Shown: positions 18,738-29,989, counted from the first letter of the stretch. The stretch is DNA of 64,000 bases from Westiellopsis prolifica IICB1 (GCF_004323185.1 NZ_NAPS01000002.1:1681324-1745323), one strand, 5' to 3'. The notes: generated from the letters alone by a model not told the origin. Program-made: numbers and translations.

Positions 18738-20153
18738 ATGACAGTTTCACCATGTGCCGCTGACTTTTTTGTATATAATAGGGAACTATACCAATTTCTT
18801 TTTGCTGTTCAGCGCAAGAGTATAAAAAATAATTCCACTCAAGTTGCCAGTATTGCCCTAGAAATTAACTTGGTTGACCCCTTGGTAGTACTTGATAAAC
18901 TGGCACAACCACATCAACTAAATTTTTATTGGGAAAACCAAGGTAAAAAAGAAGCGATCGCTGCTATTGATGCTGTAGCAAAATTACAAATAGAGGGAAA
19001 AGAAAGATTTACAAAATCTGAAGCATTTATCAAATATTGTTTAAAAAATATAATTAATTTTGGCGATACAGAAAGATATTTTTCCAAACCACTATTTTTT
19101 TGTAGTTTTAGTTTTTTTGATCGAAACCAGCAAGAAAGTTATCCATTTCCAGCCGCGACAATTTTTCTTCCTCGTTGGCAAATAGCTGTTAAAGATGAAT
19201 GCTGTATCTTAGTTGCTAATTTTGTCATTCATCCGGAAATAAATATTGAAAGAATATTGCAAAATTTGTGGAGAAAAATTGAAACTATTCACTCTTCAAC
19301 ATTTTATTCTCCCCATCAGGATTTTCAAGAGCCAAAATTTAGTAAAAAATCTGTAGCTAATCCAGAAAAATTCAAACGTTCTGTGTTGTCGGCCCTTGAA
19401 ACTATTCAATCTACCCATATCAGTAAAATTGTCCTAGCAGATGCATTAGATGTGAGATCCAATACCACATTTAATTTGTTTAATTCCTTGCATAACTTGC
19501 GACAGCTACATCCCAATTGTTATGTTTTCTCTACAAGCAACGGCAAAGGACAAAACTTTGTTGGTGCAAGTCCAGAACGTTTAATTAGTATTCACAACCA
19601 ACAATTAATCACCGATGCTTTAGCAGGTAGTGCAGCAAGAGGCGAAACACCTGCTGAAGATGCTAACAATGCCGATCGCCTACTCAATAGTGAGAAAGAA
19701 AGACACGAACATTCCCTAGTAATTGATTTTATTACTCAACGTCTCTCGCAACTAGGTTTATTACCGCAAATACTACCACCCCGGTTGCGACAATTATCTA
19801 ATATTCAACATCTATGGACACCAATTAGCGCCATAGTTCCCGATGAGGTGCATCCTTTAAAAATAGTTTCCCAACTACATCCCACACCAGCAGTTGCTGG
19901 GACTGCACCAGATGCAGCCTGTGCCGAAATTCGCCGCTACGAAAGCTTTGAGAGAGGTTTATACGCTGCACCCTTGGGATGGGTAGATGCAGACGGTAAC
20001 TGTGAGTTTGTTGTTGGAATTCGTTCCGCACTCATAGATGGCGATTGCGCCAGACTTTACGCTGGTGCTGGTATCGTTGCAGGTTCCGATCCAGAAAAAG
20101 AACTCGCAGAAATTCAACTCAAACTTCAGGCGTTGCTTAAAGCCCTGGTTTAG
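18738..20153 (+). CDS. menF: Isochorismate synthase
   Basis: 471 aa, chorismate-utilising family. The N-terminal half is variable. The catalytic half has KIVLADALDVRS, FVGASPERLISI, the ALAGSAARGETPAEDANN motif, HSLVIDF, HPTPAVAGTAPDAA and FERGLYAAPLGWVDADG, followed by RLYAGAGIVAGSDPEKELAEI. It isomerises chorismate to isochorismate, the entry step to phylloquinone. In cyanobacteria this may also serve salicylate-type products, but linkage to menA/C/E/I argues for phylloquinone. Divergent from menA. Confidence 0.93.
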   Translation: MTVSPCAADFFVYNRELYQFLFAVQRKSIKNNSTQVASIALEINLVDPLVVLDKLAQPHQLNFYWENQGKKEAIAAIDAVAKLQIEGKERFTKSEAFIKYCLKNIINFGDTERYFSKPLFFCSFSFFDRNQQESYPFPAATIFLPRWQIAVKDECCILVANFVIHPEINIERILQNLWRKIETIHSSTFYSPHQDFQEPKFSKKSVANPEKFKRSVLSALETIQSTHISKIVLADALDVRSNTTFNLFNSLHNLRQLHPNCYVFSTSNGKGQNFVGASPERLISIHNQQLITDALAGSAARGETPAEDANNADRLLNSEKERHEHSLVIDFITQRLSQLGLLPQILPPRLRQLSNIQHLWTPISAIVPDEVHPLKIVSQLHPTPAVAGTAPDAACAEIRRYESFERGLYAAPLGWVDADGNCEFVVGIRSALIDGDCARLYAGAGIVAGSDPEKELAEIQLKLQALLKALV

Positions 20154-20264
20154 AGTAATAGATAAGTAAACCTGATGACTTATAAAATAAAAGGTGAATA
20201 TAAATCTCTTGCTTTTGTAACTAAATGTAAAGTAATCTTAAAAACAAGCAAGAGAACTTGCTAA

Positions 20265-21365
<1,101 letters not shown>

Positions 21366-21415
21366 TCTTCAGATAGCCTGGATGCAATCAGTCTCTACAA
21401 TTGAATAGATGAGAA

Positions 21416-21446
21416 AGCGCCCTCCAATTCGGAGGGTGCTTTTTTA
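21416..21446 (+). terminator. Rho-independent terminator of psbA
   Basis: Stem AGCGCCCTCC / GGAGGGTGCT with a four-to-five-base AATTC loop, followed directly by a run of T, 50 bp after the psbA stop codon. Confidence 0.9.
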
Positions 21447-21758
21447 TTAAAAAAAAGTCAAATCAATACTCCTCGGATAAGACAAATCAATTGACATTTA
21501 AATCCTGTAGAGACGCGATATATCGCGTCTCTACAACCCCAAAATTATGACGAAAAATCCTTAACCGAGCAGTATTTAAAGTCAAATTTCCTGTGAGTGT
21601 TTTTGCCTTTTTCAATCGCAAAATTGCCAAACTGGCAACCAAATGTACTTTTTTTTATTTATGATCTCAGGTAATCTATCGATAAAGCTTAACCAGAGGT
21701 GCTAAAACTACTACCTAACACAGAGTTTTAAACCCAAATTTTCGATAACCGACCACTG
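21447..21758. other. Spacer with hairpin repeat
   Basis: No gene seen. It includes the 28-bp palindrome and its conserved tail at 21507-21560. The rest is AT-rich without recognisable signals, between converging psbA and the glycosyltransferase gene. Confidence 0.6.
21507..21560. repeat. 28-bp palindrome plus conserved 29-base tail
   Basis: Palindrome arms GTAGAGACGCGATA / TATCGCGTCTCTAC (21507-21534), then a tail beginning ACAACCCCAAAATTATGACG. The same tail follows a different palindrome at 23466-23519, so palindrome and tail form one repeat unit. Confidence 0.8.
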
Positions 21759-23039
21759 TTAGCTGATTTTAACTTCTTGCTTAGAAACAACAGTTGATTC
21801 AATTACTGGACTATCGGCAATCATTGTGTAAAACAAAGACTCATAGTGATTTAAAGCTTGATCAAAAGAATATTGCTCAACAGCAAATTGACGGCTATTA
21901 TAGCCGAGAATTTTAACTTTTTCAGGGTGCTGGTACAAATCCAAAATTGCCTTGGCTAGAGTATCGGGATCTTCCGGAGGAACGACAACACCGCCGCCGC
22001 TTTGTTTAATTGCTCTTGCAGCAGTACCATTATCAGGTACAGATGCAATTAACGCTTTACCACTGGCAAGTAAAACTTGAATTTTGGATGGCATGTTGAA
22101 GGATATCACATTTTTCTTCTGCACTACCAAACCAATATCAGCAGCAGCCAACATCTGTGGTAATTGTTCACGGGGTTGAAAAGGTAGCAGCAAAACGTTG
22201 TCTGCACCGAAGTTTTGGCATTCTTGTTGCAATCTTTCTAGACCTTTTGCCTCTCCTACAATCACAAACTTAATATCTGGAATGTGTTGCAACGTAGAGG
22301 CAGCTTTTACCACTGTTTCTAAGCCTTGAGTCAGGGCAATGTTACCAGAATATAAAACTAAAAATTTATCATTTAGTTGATTCTCCCTGCGGAAAGAATT
22401 ATTTTCTTTTGGTAAAGGGCGAATAAAATTGACATCAACCCAGTTGGGAATTTGTACAATTTTATTCGCTTTTACATCTTTATCTATCAAATTTTCTACA
22501 AATCCATCAGCAATGACACTAATTTTAGTCGCAGTGTGGTAAGCAAATTTTTCTAATGCTGTAAAGGCTCTAACTAGTAATTGATTTTTAATCAAGCCAA
22601 CATGAATCGCTGCTTCTGGCAATATATCTTGAAGGTTTAATACCACAGGACAATTTTGTAACCATCCCAGTAAGGCTGTTGGTATACATACAGGTAAAGA
22701 TGGTGAAGTCGCAAGAATCACATCTGGACGCCAACCCCTCAAGGCTGGTAAAAAACTTGTGACAACAAAGCTTGCATCTAGTAACACCCGATCAAGTAAA
22801 TTTGGTTGAGGACGAATCCAAACATAACTGCGTTGAATTTGAACACCATTTTTATATTCGGTCAGATACAACTTTTTTTTATACGCGTCGTAGATTCGGC
22901 GTTCTGGGTAGTTTGGCATAGCAGTTACTACACGTACCTGATGTCCTCGTTTAACGAGTCCCTCTGCTAATTCAGTCATTAGAGGAGCTATGCCTATTGG
23001 CTCTGGATAGTAGTTATAAGAGTAAATTAAAATCCGCAT
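21759..23039 (-). CDS. GT4-family glycosyltransferase, WcaI-like
   Basis: 426 aa, GT-B fold. The N-terminal domain opens with ILIYSYNYYPEPIGIAPLMTELAEGLVKRGHQVRVVTAMPNYP, typical of WcaI-like colanic-acid/exopolysaccharide glycosyltransferases. The C-terminal domain has LVLYSGNIALTQGLETVV, KFVIVGEAKG and the donor-binding PSKIQVLLASGKALIASVPDNGTAARAI. It probably transfers a sugar to a lipid-linked oligosaccharide at the inner face of the plasma membrane. No other polysaccharide gene is adjacent. The sugar cannot be predicted. Confidence 0.85.
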   Translation of the reverse strand: MRILIYSYNYYPEPIGIAPLMTELAEGLVKRGHQVRVVTAMPNYPERRIYDAYKKKLYLTEYKNGVQIQRSYVWIRPQPNLLDRVLLDASFVVTSFLPALRGWRPDVILATSPSLPVCIPTALLGWLQNCPVVLNLQDILPEAAIHVGLIKNQLLVRAFTALEKFAYHTATKISVIADGFVENLIDKDVKANKIVQIPNWVDVNFIRPLPKENNSFRRENQLNDKFLVLYSGNIALTQGLETVVKAASTLQHIPDIKFVIVGEAKGLERLQQECQNFGADNVLLLPFQPREQLPQMLAAADIGLVVQKKNVISFNMPSKIQVLLASGKALIASVPDNGTAARAIKQSGGGVVVPPEDPDTLAKAILDLYQHPEKVKILGYNSRQFAVEQYSFDQALNHYESLFYTMIADSPVIESTVVSKQEVKIS

Positions 23040-23315
23040 AACAAATCAGTCAAAACAACCCTGTATTTGGTTTAATTCAGCAAATTTTTCCTGAAAATCA
23101 TTTCAGGTAGAGATTGTGCTTCTATCTGAATTTTCTCCTCGGATTGTCTGAATGTCAGTGCTTTGCGAGTAAATTTTGGGTAAAATTTAATACCGTGTAT
23201 TTGATTTTTAAAGTATAAAATATTGCTTCTGCAATGTAATAAAAAGAATTTTATTTAAGTACTATTACTTAAATAAAACTTCAATAATCATAGTAAAAAT
23301 TTAAATAAGCGTGAG

Positions 23316-23424
23316 TTATACCATTTCACGTTAATCACGATACACATAAATTTTGTCCCTGACGCGATATATCGCGTCTCTACAGAGTCTGTATTTGTAT
23401 CAGATTTTTTGTGAAATGGTATTA
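23316..23424. mobile_element. Full copy of 109-bp MITE-like inverted-repeat element
   Basis: Ends TTATACCATTTCAC (23316-23329) and GTGAAATGGTATTA (23411-23424). Inside are inverted GATACA / TGTATC segments and a central CGCGATATATCGCG palindrome. It lies in the opposite orientation to the copy at 62666-62774, with close similarity throughout. No coding capacity. Confidence 0.8.
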
Positions 23425-23465
23425 GATAGATTTGATGGGCAACGACATCCCGCCCTCAAATAAAT

Positions 23466-23519
23466 AGAGACGTTGCACTGCAACATCTCTACAACCCCAA
23501 AATTATGACGAAAAATCCT
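23466..23519. repeat. Palindrome plus conserved tail
   Basis: Palindrome AGAGACGTTGCA / TGCAACATCTCT followed by the same ACAACCCCAAAATTATGACG tail as at 21532-21560. The arms differ from the other copies at paired positions. Confidence 0.75.
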
Positions 23520-23522
23520 ATA

Positions 23523-24782
23523 TCAACGTTGGGCTAATTCAGGAGTGCGTCCTTTCAAACCAATCATCAATTTGAGAGTGTATATTTTCAAGATTGGTAC
23601 TCGCTGCATTACCCATAAACCAAGACGACGAACTAGCATTACAGGTAAGAATGTATTAGAAAAGACTCTATCTAATAAATCTGTAAAACCTAGAATAGTG
23701 AGGTTTTCCCTTTTCCGCCAACGTTCGTAGCGTTTGAGGATTTTGATATCACCGATATCTTCACCTATTTGATGTGCTTTTTGAATCACTTGGGCTAAAG
23801 CTGCTGCATCGCGGATACCCAAGTTTAAACCTTGGCCGCCCACAGGATGACAATTGTGTGCTGCATCACCGACCAAAGCTAATCGGTGCAGGGCGTAACG
23901 ATCGCTTTGCATAAGTTGTACCTGAAAAATAAAGCGATCGCCTAGCAATTCCAGCTTACCGAGCTGATTACCAAAACGCCGACTTAATTCTCGGAGAAAC
24001 TGCTCATCATCCAAAGCACACAAAGCTTTTGCTTCTTCATGGGGGGCAGTCCAGACAATGCGACAACGATTTCCCGGCAAAGGTAAAATTGCAAAGGGAC
24101 CACTAGACCAAAATTTTTCGTAGGCAGTATGATTATGTGGTTTTTCTGGTTTGACAAATGCTACAATGCAAGACTGCCAGTATTTCCAACCACGAGTTTT
24201 AATCCCAGCAGCTTGGCGAATAGGCGATCGCGAACCATCAGCAGCTACTACTAATTTGCTACGGACTGTCCGCATTTCTCCGGCGACTTTGATATCGATT
24301 GTGGCTATGTCCCAGTGATAATGAGTACTGATGACTTCTGCTGGACATAAATAAGTCACATTTGGACAATCTTTGACAAACTCGCGCAGAGGATACAACA
24401 GGGCTTGGTGTTCCGCCACATAACCCAAATCTTGTTTGTGAATATCTGCTGTGGTAAATTCCACCACATCTGGGTGATCAGCATCAGAAAGGCGGACGCG
24501 GCGGTAAGTTTCTATTTGGGGTAAGATTTTGTCCCAGACTCCAATACCTTGATAAATTAGCGCCGACAGCATATGTACGGCGTAAGCTTGTCCCTTAGCT
24601 ACTGCTGCGGATTCTGGTTTTGCTTCAATTAGCAGGATACTTAATCCTGAGTTCTTAAAAGCAGAGGCTAGGGTGAGGCCGATAATTCCGCCGCCGACTA
24701 TGACCAAATCATAGTCATATTCCCGTTTTCTTGTAGCTACCTGGTTTGGGGGAAAAGTTTGTGGAAGCTGTGCTTGCGCCAT
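23523..24782 (-). CDS. FAD-dependent UbiH/Coq6-type hydroxylase
   Basis: 419 aa. FAD-binding Rossmann motif LVIVGGGIIGLTLASAFKNSGLSILLIEA at about residues 27-55, the middle VVAADGSRSPIRQAAG motif (DG-type), and the C-terminal RLALVGDAAHNCHPVGGQGLNLGIRDAAAL that binds flavin ribitol. This is the p-hydroxybenzoate-hydroxylase-like family including UbiH. Cyanobacteria make plastoquinone rather than ubiquinone, so the likely role is an aromatic ring hydroxylation in quinone metabolism, but the substrate is not settled by sequence. A stand-alone gene. Confidence 0.85.
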   Translation of the reverse strand: MAQAQLPQTFPPNQVATRKREYDYDLVIVGGGIIGLTLASAFKNSGLSILLIEAKPESAAVAKGQAYAVHMLSALIYQGIGVWDKILPQIETYRRVRLSDADHPDVVEFTTADIHKQDLGYVAEHQALLYPLREFVKDCPNVTYLCPAEVISTHYHWDIATIDIKVAGEMRTVRSKLVVAADGSRSPIRQAAGIKTRGWKYWQSCIVAFVKPEKPHNHTAYEKFWSSGPFAILPLPGNRCRIVWTAPHEEAKALCALDDEQFLRELSRRFGNQLGKLELLGDRFIFQVQLMQSDRYALHRLALVGDAAHNCHPVGGQGLNLGIRDAAALAQVIQKAHQIGEDIGDIKILKRYERWRKRENLTILGFTDLLDRVFSNTFLPVMLVRRLGLWVMQRVPILKIYTLKLMIGLKGRTPELAQR

Positions 24783-25108
24783 TGTTAAGACAAATTACAG
24801 CGTTTTAATTATTATTTTTACGCGATCGCGCTGTGGAGGACAAGGGGGAGTAAACAATTAAAAATTAAAAATTTAAGAAGAGGGTATAAATAAAAACCCT
24901 ACTGGTGCATGAGGAACGCAGTAGGGTAAAAACCGTGTTTAAGTGTGTTGAAGAGTAAGGTAAAGTAACTTGTTATTTGGTTGTTAATGGTTAGTTGTTG
25001 GTTGCTTGGCACTACCTGTTACTAACATTTGGTCATCAACAATATCAATATCTCAAACTAATATGTCAGTGCTGTGTAATTAATGTGAAATTCCTGTTGC
25101 AGTTGAAC
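24783..25108. other. Spacer between yebC and the UbiH-like gene
   Basis: No gene. Contains a strong bidirectional hairpin (24896-24927) and TTGGTTGTTAATGG-type low-complexity sequence. Confidence 0.6.
24896..24927 (-). terminator. Likely terminator downstream of yebC
   Basis: Stem ACCCTACTG / CAGTAGGGT with a 14-base loop. On the minus strand it is followed by TTTTTATTTAT, as expected for a terminator of the yebC transcript. Confidence 0.7.
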
Positions 25109-25864
25109 CTAAGACATGACAGTCATTAATTCTTCTGACATTTCAAAATTAGCGGTGACGTTCTGTACATCATCCAAGCCTTCTAAAGTATCTATTAATT
25201 TAAGTAGCGATCGCGCTTGTTCTGGGTTATTCACTTCGACGCTGTTAGTTGGAATCCAACGTAGTTCGGCGTCTGTTACCTGAAAATGATTTTCTTTGAG
25301 AGTTTGGTTGAGGTTTTCTAAATTTGTCACCTCAGTAAAAACCTCAGCAGTTTTCTCATCGGTCATTTCGTAAGATTCTGCACCACCTTCTAGGGATGCT
25401 TCTAAAAGTTTTTCTTCATCTTCTACTTCGTCAACAATACAAACGCCTTTTTGGTCAAACATCCAACTGACACATCCTGTTTCACCAAGATTACCGCCAT
25501 TTTTGCTAAAGGCGGCGCGTAAGTCCGCAGCGGTACGATTACGATTGTCTGTTAAGGCTTCGATTAAAACAGCAACGCCTCCAGGGCCATAACCTTCGTA
25601 ACGAATAGCTTCAAGCTGAGATCCATCACCCGCAAAAGTTCCCGCACCTTTAGCGATCGCCCTTTCAATATTTTCGTTGGGAATACCCGCCGCTTTGGCT
25701 TTGTCGATTGCTGTTCGCAGTTGAAAATTACCTGCTGGATCTGGAATACCACTCCGAGCAGCAATAATAATTGCTCGTGAAAGTTGAGTAAATGTCTTAC
25801 CCTTTTTGGCATCCACTACTGCTTTTTGGCGTTTAATATTTGCCCATTTACTATGTCCTGCCAT
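25109..25864 (-). CDS. yebC: YebC/PmpR-family protein
   Basis: 251 aa with the invariant N terminus MAGHSKWANIKRQKAVVDAKKGKTFTQLSRAI and the central EGYGPGGVAVLIEALTDNRNRTAADLR, GGNLGETGCVSWMFDQKG and DVQNVTANFEMSEE motifs of the family. Members have been described as transcriptional regulators and, more recently, as translation factors acting on ribosomes stalled at prolines. Length is normal. Upstream lies a 40-bp tandem repeat separating it from lysS on the same strand. Confidence 0.93.
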   Translation of the reverse strand: MAGHSKWANIKRQKAVVDAKKGKTFTQLSRAIIIAARSGIPDPAGNFQLRTAIDKAKAAGIPNENIERAIAKGAGTFAGDGSQLEAIRYEGYGPGGVAVLIEALTDNRNRTAADLRAAFSKNGGNLGETGCVSWMFDQKGVCIVDEVEDEEKLLEASLEGGAESYEMTDEKTAEVFTEVTNLENLNQTLKENHFQVTDAELRWIPTNSVEVNNPEQARSLLKLIDTLEGLDDVQNVTANFEMSEELMTVMS

Positions 25865-26216
25865 ACTTTGAGACAGTTATCAGTGGTCAGTTTTTATTAT
25901 CTGTTGGGTTTGCAGCAAGCCTTTGCTAACTAAAACATCATAGCCTGCTCCTTCGCCTGTAAATCAAGTCTTGCGACTCGGAAATTAAATTTTTGAGTTT
26001 TAAATTAGGTTTTAGACTCAGAAATTAAATTTTTGAGTTTTAAATTAGGTTTTAGACTCAGAAATTAAATTTTTGAGTTTTAAATTAGGTTTTGGACTCA
26101 GAAATTAAATTTTTGAGCTTTAAATTAGGTTTTGGACTCAGAAATCGAAAAACACCAAGACTAAAGAGTATCATAAAGTTTGATATGTAATTGCCTTGGT
26201 GGTTTCATTTACAGTT
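25865..26216. other. Spacer containing a 40-bp tandem repeat array
   Basis: No gene. Half of the spacer between lysS and yebC is the array at 25976-26146, and the rest shows nothing recognisable. Confidence 0.7.
25976..26146. repeat. Tandem array, four copies of a 40-bp unit
   Basis: Units begin GACTCAGAAATTAAATTTTT and start at 25976, 26016, 26055, 26095 and 26135 (the last partial). Three are 40 bp and one is 39 bp because of a lost T. Copies differ by only a few bases, which suggests recent expansion. The unit is AT-rich with short self-complementary CTCA/TGAG parts. Contiguous units without variable spacers rule out CRISPR. Confidence 0.9.
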
Positions 26217-27734
26217 CTATTCTGAGGATGAATCAGATTTTTCTGGTTTGAGTAAGGGGAAGGCCATCGCATCTCGGATGCTAGCACAGTCAGTCAGCAA
26301 CATTACTAACCTGTCAATGCCAATACCTAAACCTCCAGTGGGAGGCATTCCATATTCTAAGGCTGTTAGGAAGTCTTCATCTACTCCTTGGGCTTCTAAA
26401 TCACCTGCGGCTTTGCGGGCTGCTTGTTCTTCTAAGCGTTGGCGTTGATCAATGGGATCGGTAAGTTCTGAAAAACTGTTGGCTGTTTCGCGTCCGACAA
26501 TAAATAATTCAAAACGTTCTACTAAACCAGGCTGGGAACGGTGCGGTTTTGCCAAGGGCGATATTTCGACGGGATAGTCAATCACAAAAGTAGGCTGAAC
26601 TAAGTTAGTTTCTACTTTTTGTTCAAAGGCTTCATTCAGCAGTTTACCAATAGAAGGACAATCTTCTATTTTTTCTAATCCAGCATTTTTAGATGCAGTT
26701 TTAGCTGCTTCCAAGCTTTGGAAAGCTCGGAAATCTAATCCTGTATATTCTTGTACCAAGTCATGCATGGTAACACGACGCCAAGGTGGCGTTAAATCAA
26801 CTGCTTGTCCTTGGTAAGTAATTTGCAATGTGCTAAGTGTTTCTTGGGCAACGCTGGTAATGATTCCTTCTGTCAGCGCCATCATATCGTTGTAGTCGGC
26901 GTAGGCTTGGTAAATTTCCACCGTAGTAAATTCTGGATTATGACGGGTAGAAATTCCCTCATTACGAAAAATTCGTCCTAGTTCAAATACTTTTTCAAAA
27001 CCACCGACAATTAATCGCTTGAGATGGAGTTCTGTGGCAATCCGCAAATACAACTCCATATCTAAGGTGTTGTGGTGGGTAATAAATGGCCGCGCATCAG
27101 CACCTCCTGCTTCTGCTTGTAAAACAGGAGTTTCAATTTCCAAGAAATCACGTTGTTCTAAGTATCTACGAATACCAGCAGTAATTTGAGCGCGACGGCG
27201 GAAAGTTTGCCGAACTTCTGGGTTAACGATTAAGTCTACGTAGCGTTGCCGATAACGTTTAGCTACATCTGTCAAACCGTGCCACTTATCAGGCAAGGGC
27301 AACAAAGATTTAGTTAATATTGTATATTCTTTAACATAAACTGATAATTCGCCCTTTTCAGTCCGTTTAATTGTTCCTTTCGCCCCTAAGATGTCACCAA
27401 CATCTGTAAGCTGTTTGAGATGATTAAAGGCATTAGCATCAACATCTGCCATACCTGCTTGGATGCGGTTTTTGTCTAAATAAAGCTGAATTTTGCCAGT
27501 TTCATCTTCTATATCAAAGAAAGCTAGTTTACCGAAGACGCGACGCACCATAATGCGTCCAGCCACAGCGACATCTATATCTACTTCTTCTCCATTGGCT
27601 AAATCAGCAAATTTTTCCTGCAATTGCGCTGCGTGATGGGTAGATTCCCAACGATAGGCGTAGGGGTTCATCCCTAACTGTCTAAACTGTTCTACTTTCT
27701 CTAGCCGCGTAGCACGGATATCTTCTTCCGACAT
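26217..27734 (-). CDS. lysS: Lysyl-tRNA synthetase, class II
   Basis: 505 aa from the ATG at 27734 ([13 protein letters not shown]); an upstream TTG at 27758 is less likely. An N-terminal OB-fold anticodon domain ([21 protein letters not shown]) precedes the class II catalytic core with motif 2 [32 protein letters not shown] and motif 3 [15 protein letters not shown]. It charges tRNA-Lys. Complete and of normal length. The stop codon is beside the 40-bp repeat spacer. Confidence 0.96.
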   Translation of the reverse strand: MSEEDIRATRLEKVEQFRQLGMNPYAYRWESTHHAAQLQEKFADLANGEEVDIDVAVAGRIMVRRVFGKLAFFDIEDETGKIQLYLDKNRIQAGMADVDANAFNHLKQLTDVGDILGAKGTIKRTEKGELSVYVKEYTILTKSLLPLPDKWHGLTDVAKRYRQRYVDLIVNPEVRQTFRRRAQITAGIRRYLEQRDFLEIETPVLQAEAGGADARPFITHHNTLDMELYLRIATELHLKRLIVGGFEKVFELGRIFRNEGISTRHNPEFTTVEIYQAYADYNDMMALTEGIITSVAQETLSTLQITYQGQAVDLTPPWRRVTMHDLVQEYTGLDFRAFQSLEAAKTASKNAGLEKIEDCPSIGKLLNEAFEQKVETNLVQPTFVIDYPVEISPLAKPHRSQPGLVERFELFIVGRETANSFSELTDPIDQRQRLEEQAARKAAGDLEAQGVDEDFLTALEYGMPPTGGLGIGIDRLVMLLTDCASIRDAMAFPLLKPEKSDSSSE

Positions 27735-27801
27735 AATTAACGAACTAACATAGGGCAAGAATTAATTATAGATGCTGGCAATGTAGGCAACACCATAACT
27801 G

Positions 27802-28887
27802 TTAAACTACACCGCTAGCTAATTCTTCTTTATAACCCAAGCGCGATCGCTCTCTCAAAAATAGCTGTTGCATTTCTTGCAGATAAGGCCACAATAACAT
27901 CTTCTGTTCTGTGTTCAGGTGGCTACTAATTTCATCTACCAAGAGTTGACACCATTTTTCTGTCATTTCCCATTTGATACCTACACCCTTGACAACCATC
28001 ACACACAACGGTATGAGTTCTTTTTCTATGGATTCCATACTCTTTTCTAAAAAGCACAACCACAAGTAAGCTTGAAACATATTTAAGTCACGAAGGCAAG
28101 AGTGTTTGATACTTGGGTTACTCAATTCCCCCCTGCGGCTATAGTGATTGGGTAATAACTCCACCAGTTGACGATAAATCGACTCAGCAATCTCTGGTGT
28201 AGCTAACATCATATGTTCTATAAGATTTAATTCCGGTGAATCTATCTCATACTTGATAGCGCTAGCACAAACTCGTTGCCAAGGCATAGAAACTTGTTCT
28301 TCGATAAATTTTAAGTAGGGAGTCAGTAATATTTTTTCTGTTGACGTAAGTTTTTTGAGAATTAACTGATTTGTAAAATTTATTTGCGTAGTCATAAACC
28401 CAAGAGAACGCCAATCTTTGGACATGATGTGCTGCTCTTGAAATACAAGTAATACTGGTTCAAGTAAATAGGCTAATTCGGTGATTTCTGATACTCCAAA
28501 TATGTAAATATTCTGATTATCAGATACTTCTGTTGTAGATAAATGTGATTGAAGAGAGTTTTTTTTGTAAAATTCAAGTGTTTGTTTATATATGCGAAAA
28601 GCAAATTGAGTTATCAGCCTTGCTTCGTTCAAATCTATAATGTTGGGGATATAACTATAAAAGGTTTTCGCTTGTATACATCCCATCTGGCAATTAATAT
28701 CTAATAGATTTTTCATCAATCTAGCAGATGTCAAACCTCGTCCCTCTGGTGAAGCTGTTGCCAATAAACTAGTATGAACATACTTGTCTAGTAAGACATG
28801 AGAAAATTCAAGTTTATAACGCCTTACCCAAAGTTTGAGCAAGCGTTCTACCGAAGGAGTTTTAACAGTTTCTACTGTTTTGAGCAT
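27802..28887 (-). CDS. Unrecognised cyanobacterial protein
   Basis: 361 aa, largely helical and soluble, with no signal peptide or membrane segment. I do not recognise a family. Noted features: a basic N terminus (ERLLKLWVRRYKLEF), Cys pairs around NCQMGC, and long amphipathic helices such as SIEKELIPLCVMVVKGVG. It sits just upstream of lysS on the same strand with a 67-bp gap, so it may share its transcript. A 1.8-kb spacer precedes it. Confidence 0.55.
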   Translation of the reverse strand: MLKTVETVKTPSVERLLKLWVRRYKLEFSHVLLDKYVHTSLLATASPEGRGLTSARLMKNLLDINCQMGCIQAKTFYSYIPNIIDLNEARLITQFAFRIYKQTLEFYKKNSLQSHLSTTEVSDNQNIYIFGVSEITELAYLLEPVLLVFQEQHIMSKDWRSLGFMTTQINFTNQLILKKLTSTEKILLTPYLKFIEEQVSMPWQRVCASAIKYEIDSPELNLIEHMMLATPEIAESIYRQLVELLPNHYSRRGELSNPSIKHSCLRDLNMFQAYLWLCFLEKSMESIEKELIPLCVMVVKGVGIKWEMTEKWCQLLVDEISSHLNTEQKMLLWPYLQEMQQLFLRERSRLGYKEELASGVV

Positions 28888-29834
28888 ATATTTTTACTTT
28901 GGAGTTTCTTTTTTATTTTTCCGCACAATTAATCAAATTCATATGGTTAATAAGGAGTATTTTTCTCCATAAATAAGTAAGTAATCTAAATGTACTGAAT
29001 CACTATAATAAATTAATTTAAAATAATTCACTTGATTTTGTTGTTAAAATAGGCAATTTCTCCGTTATTACTATTTGATAAACTTATTAGGACTATTGAA
29101 TTGTTGATATAAACCGCTGATAAAGAAATTTCAATACTTTTAGTCAAAGCAATTAGCCGGAAAATAAATTTTCGACTCAATACTTAAACCCATTAGAATG
29201 GGTTTAAGTATTGAGCCCTAACCCCCAGCCCTCATTCTCCAAAATTGAGGGTTATGGGGATGGGTTGTGGATTCAATTCCATTTTCTACAGACGCGTAAA
29301 CGCGAAATGGCTACTTGCACGCCTGTCGCTACGCGCCTATCGAAGGTAAGCAGTTGGTTTCAAGGGACAGTAATCTAAAATCTAAAATCGAATATTGTAT
29401 CCTGTTGATTCTTGCATCAACAAACACTCAGTCGTGGCGAAACAAAACCTGCTAGACAAGGGTTTAAAATCTTTGATTTGCCAAATAGCCCGTGTCTCGG
29501 ACTTGGTTTGTATAACCACACTGGGCGCACATTGCTAGGTCGCGGAATTTAACTTTATTATTTTTTAACTTTCATTCAGAGAACGTAGGAATTTTTCTAT
29601 ACAAACTCCTTCTATATTGCTAAATACACAAACTTTAGTTGTAATCCGGAAGATTTAACAAAATTTTTGGTAAATAGTTTTTCCATACTTCATATATTTA
29701 TGAACATTAATATCATAAAAGTAACAAGAGCTACAAAACAATATGCTATTTTAATATAAAGACTTTTTTCATCTAGTAATTTCTAAGAATAGTTATTTGT
29801 GTAGCTAGTTAGTTTTTTGCATCTACCACTTTTT

Positions 29835-29989
29835 GACCAATTATTTCTTTATGGTACAAGCCCCTCCCCCATTCGCCTAATTTGGGATTTTGGATTGACG
29901 AGGCACGGGTGGCTCTCATAGCGTCGCCACATTGAGTGCCGTCCCCACGGACGGATCCGCTTTCTTGTACCATCAAGGAATGATTGGTC
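29835..29989. mobile_element. 155-bp MITE-like element with about 26-bp inverted ends
   Basis: Left end GACCAATTATTTCTTTATGG then TACAAG; right end CTTGTACCATC then AAGGAATGATTGGTC. They match over about 26 bp with few mismatches. The interior is non-coding. Right-end fragments recur at 48001-48033 (TTGTACCATCAAGGAAT) and a left-end-like ATGGCACAAGCCCC at 58980. Confidence 0.65.

Larger units (their letters stand above)
23040..23522. other. Spacer with two repeat elements
   Basis: About 270 AT-rich bases with nothing recognised, then a full 109-bp inverted-repeat element (23316-23424) and a palindrome-plus-tail repeat (23466-23519) ending four bases before the UbiH-like stop codon. Confidence 0.65.

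Noticed and set aside
25976..26146. 40-bp tandem repeats as a CRISPR array
   Set aside because: Units follow one another without variable spacers.
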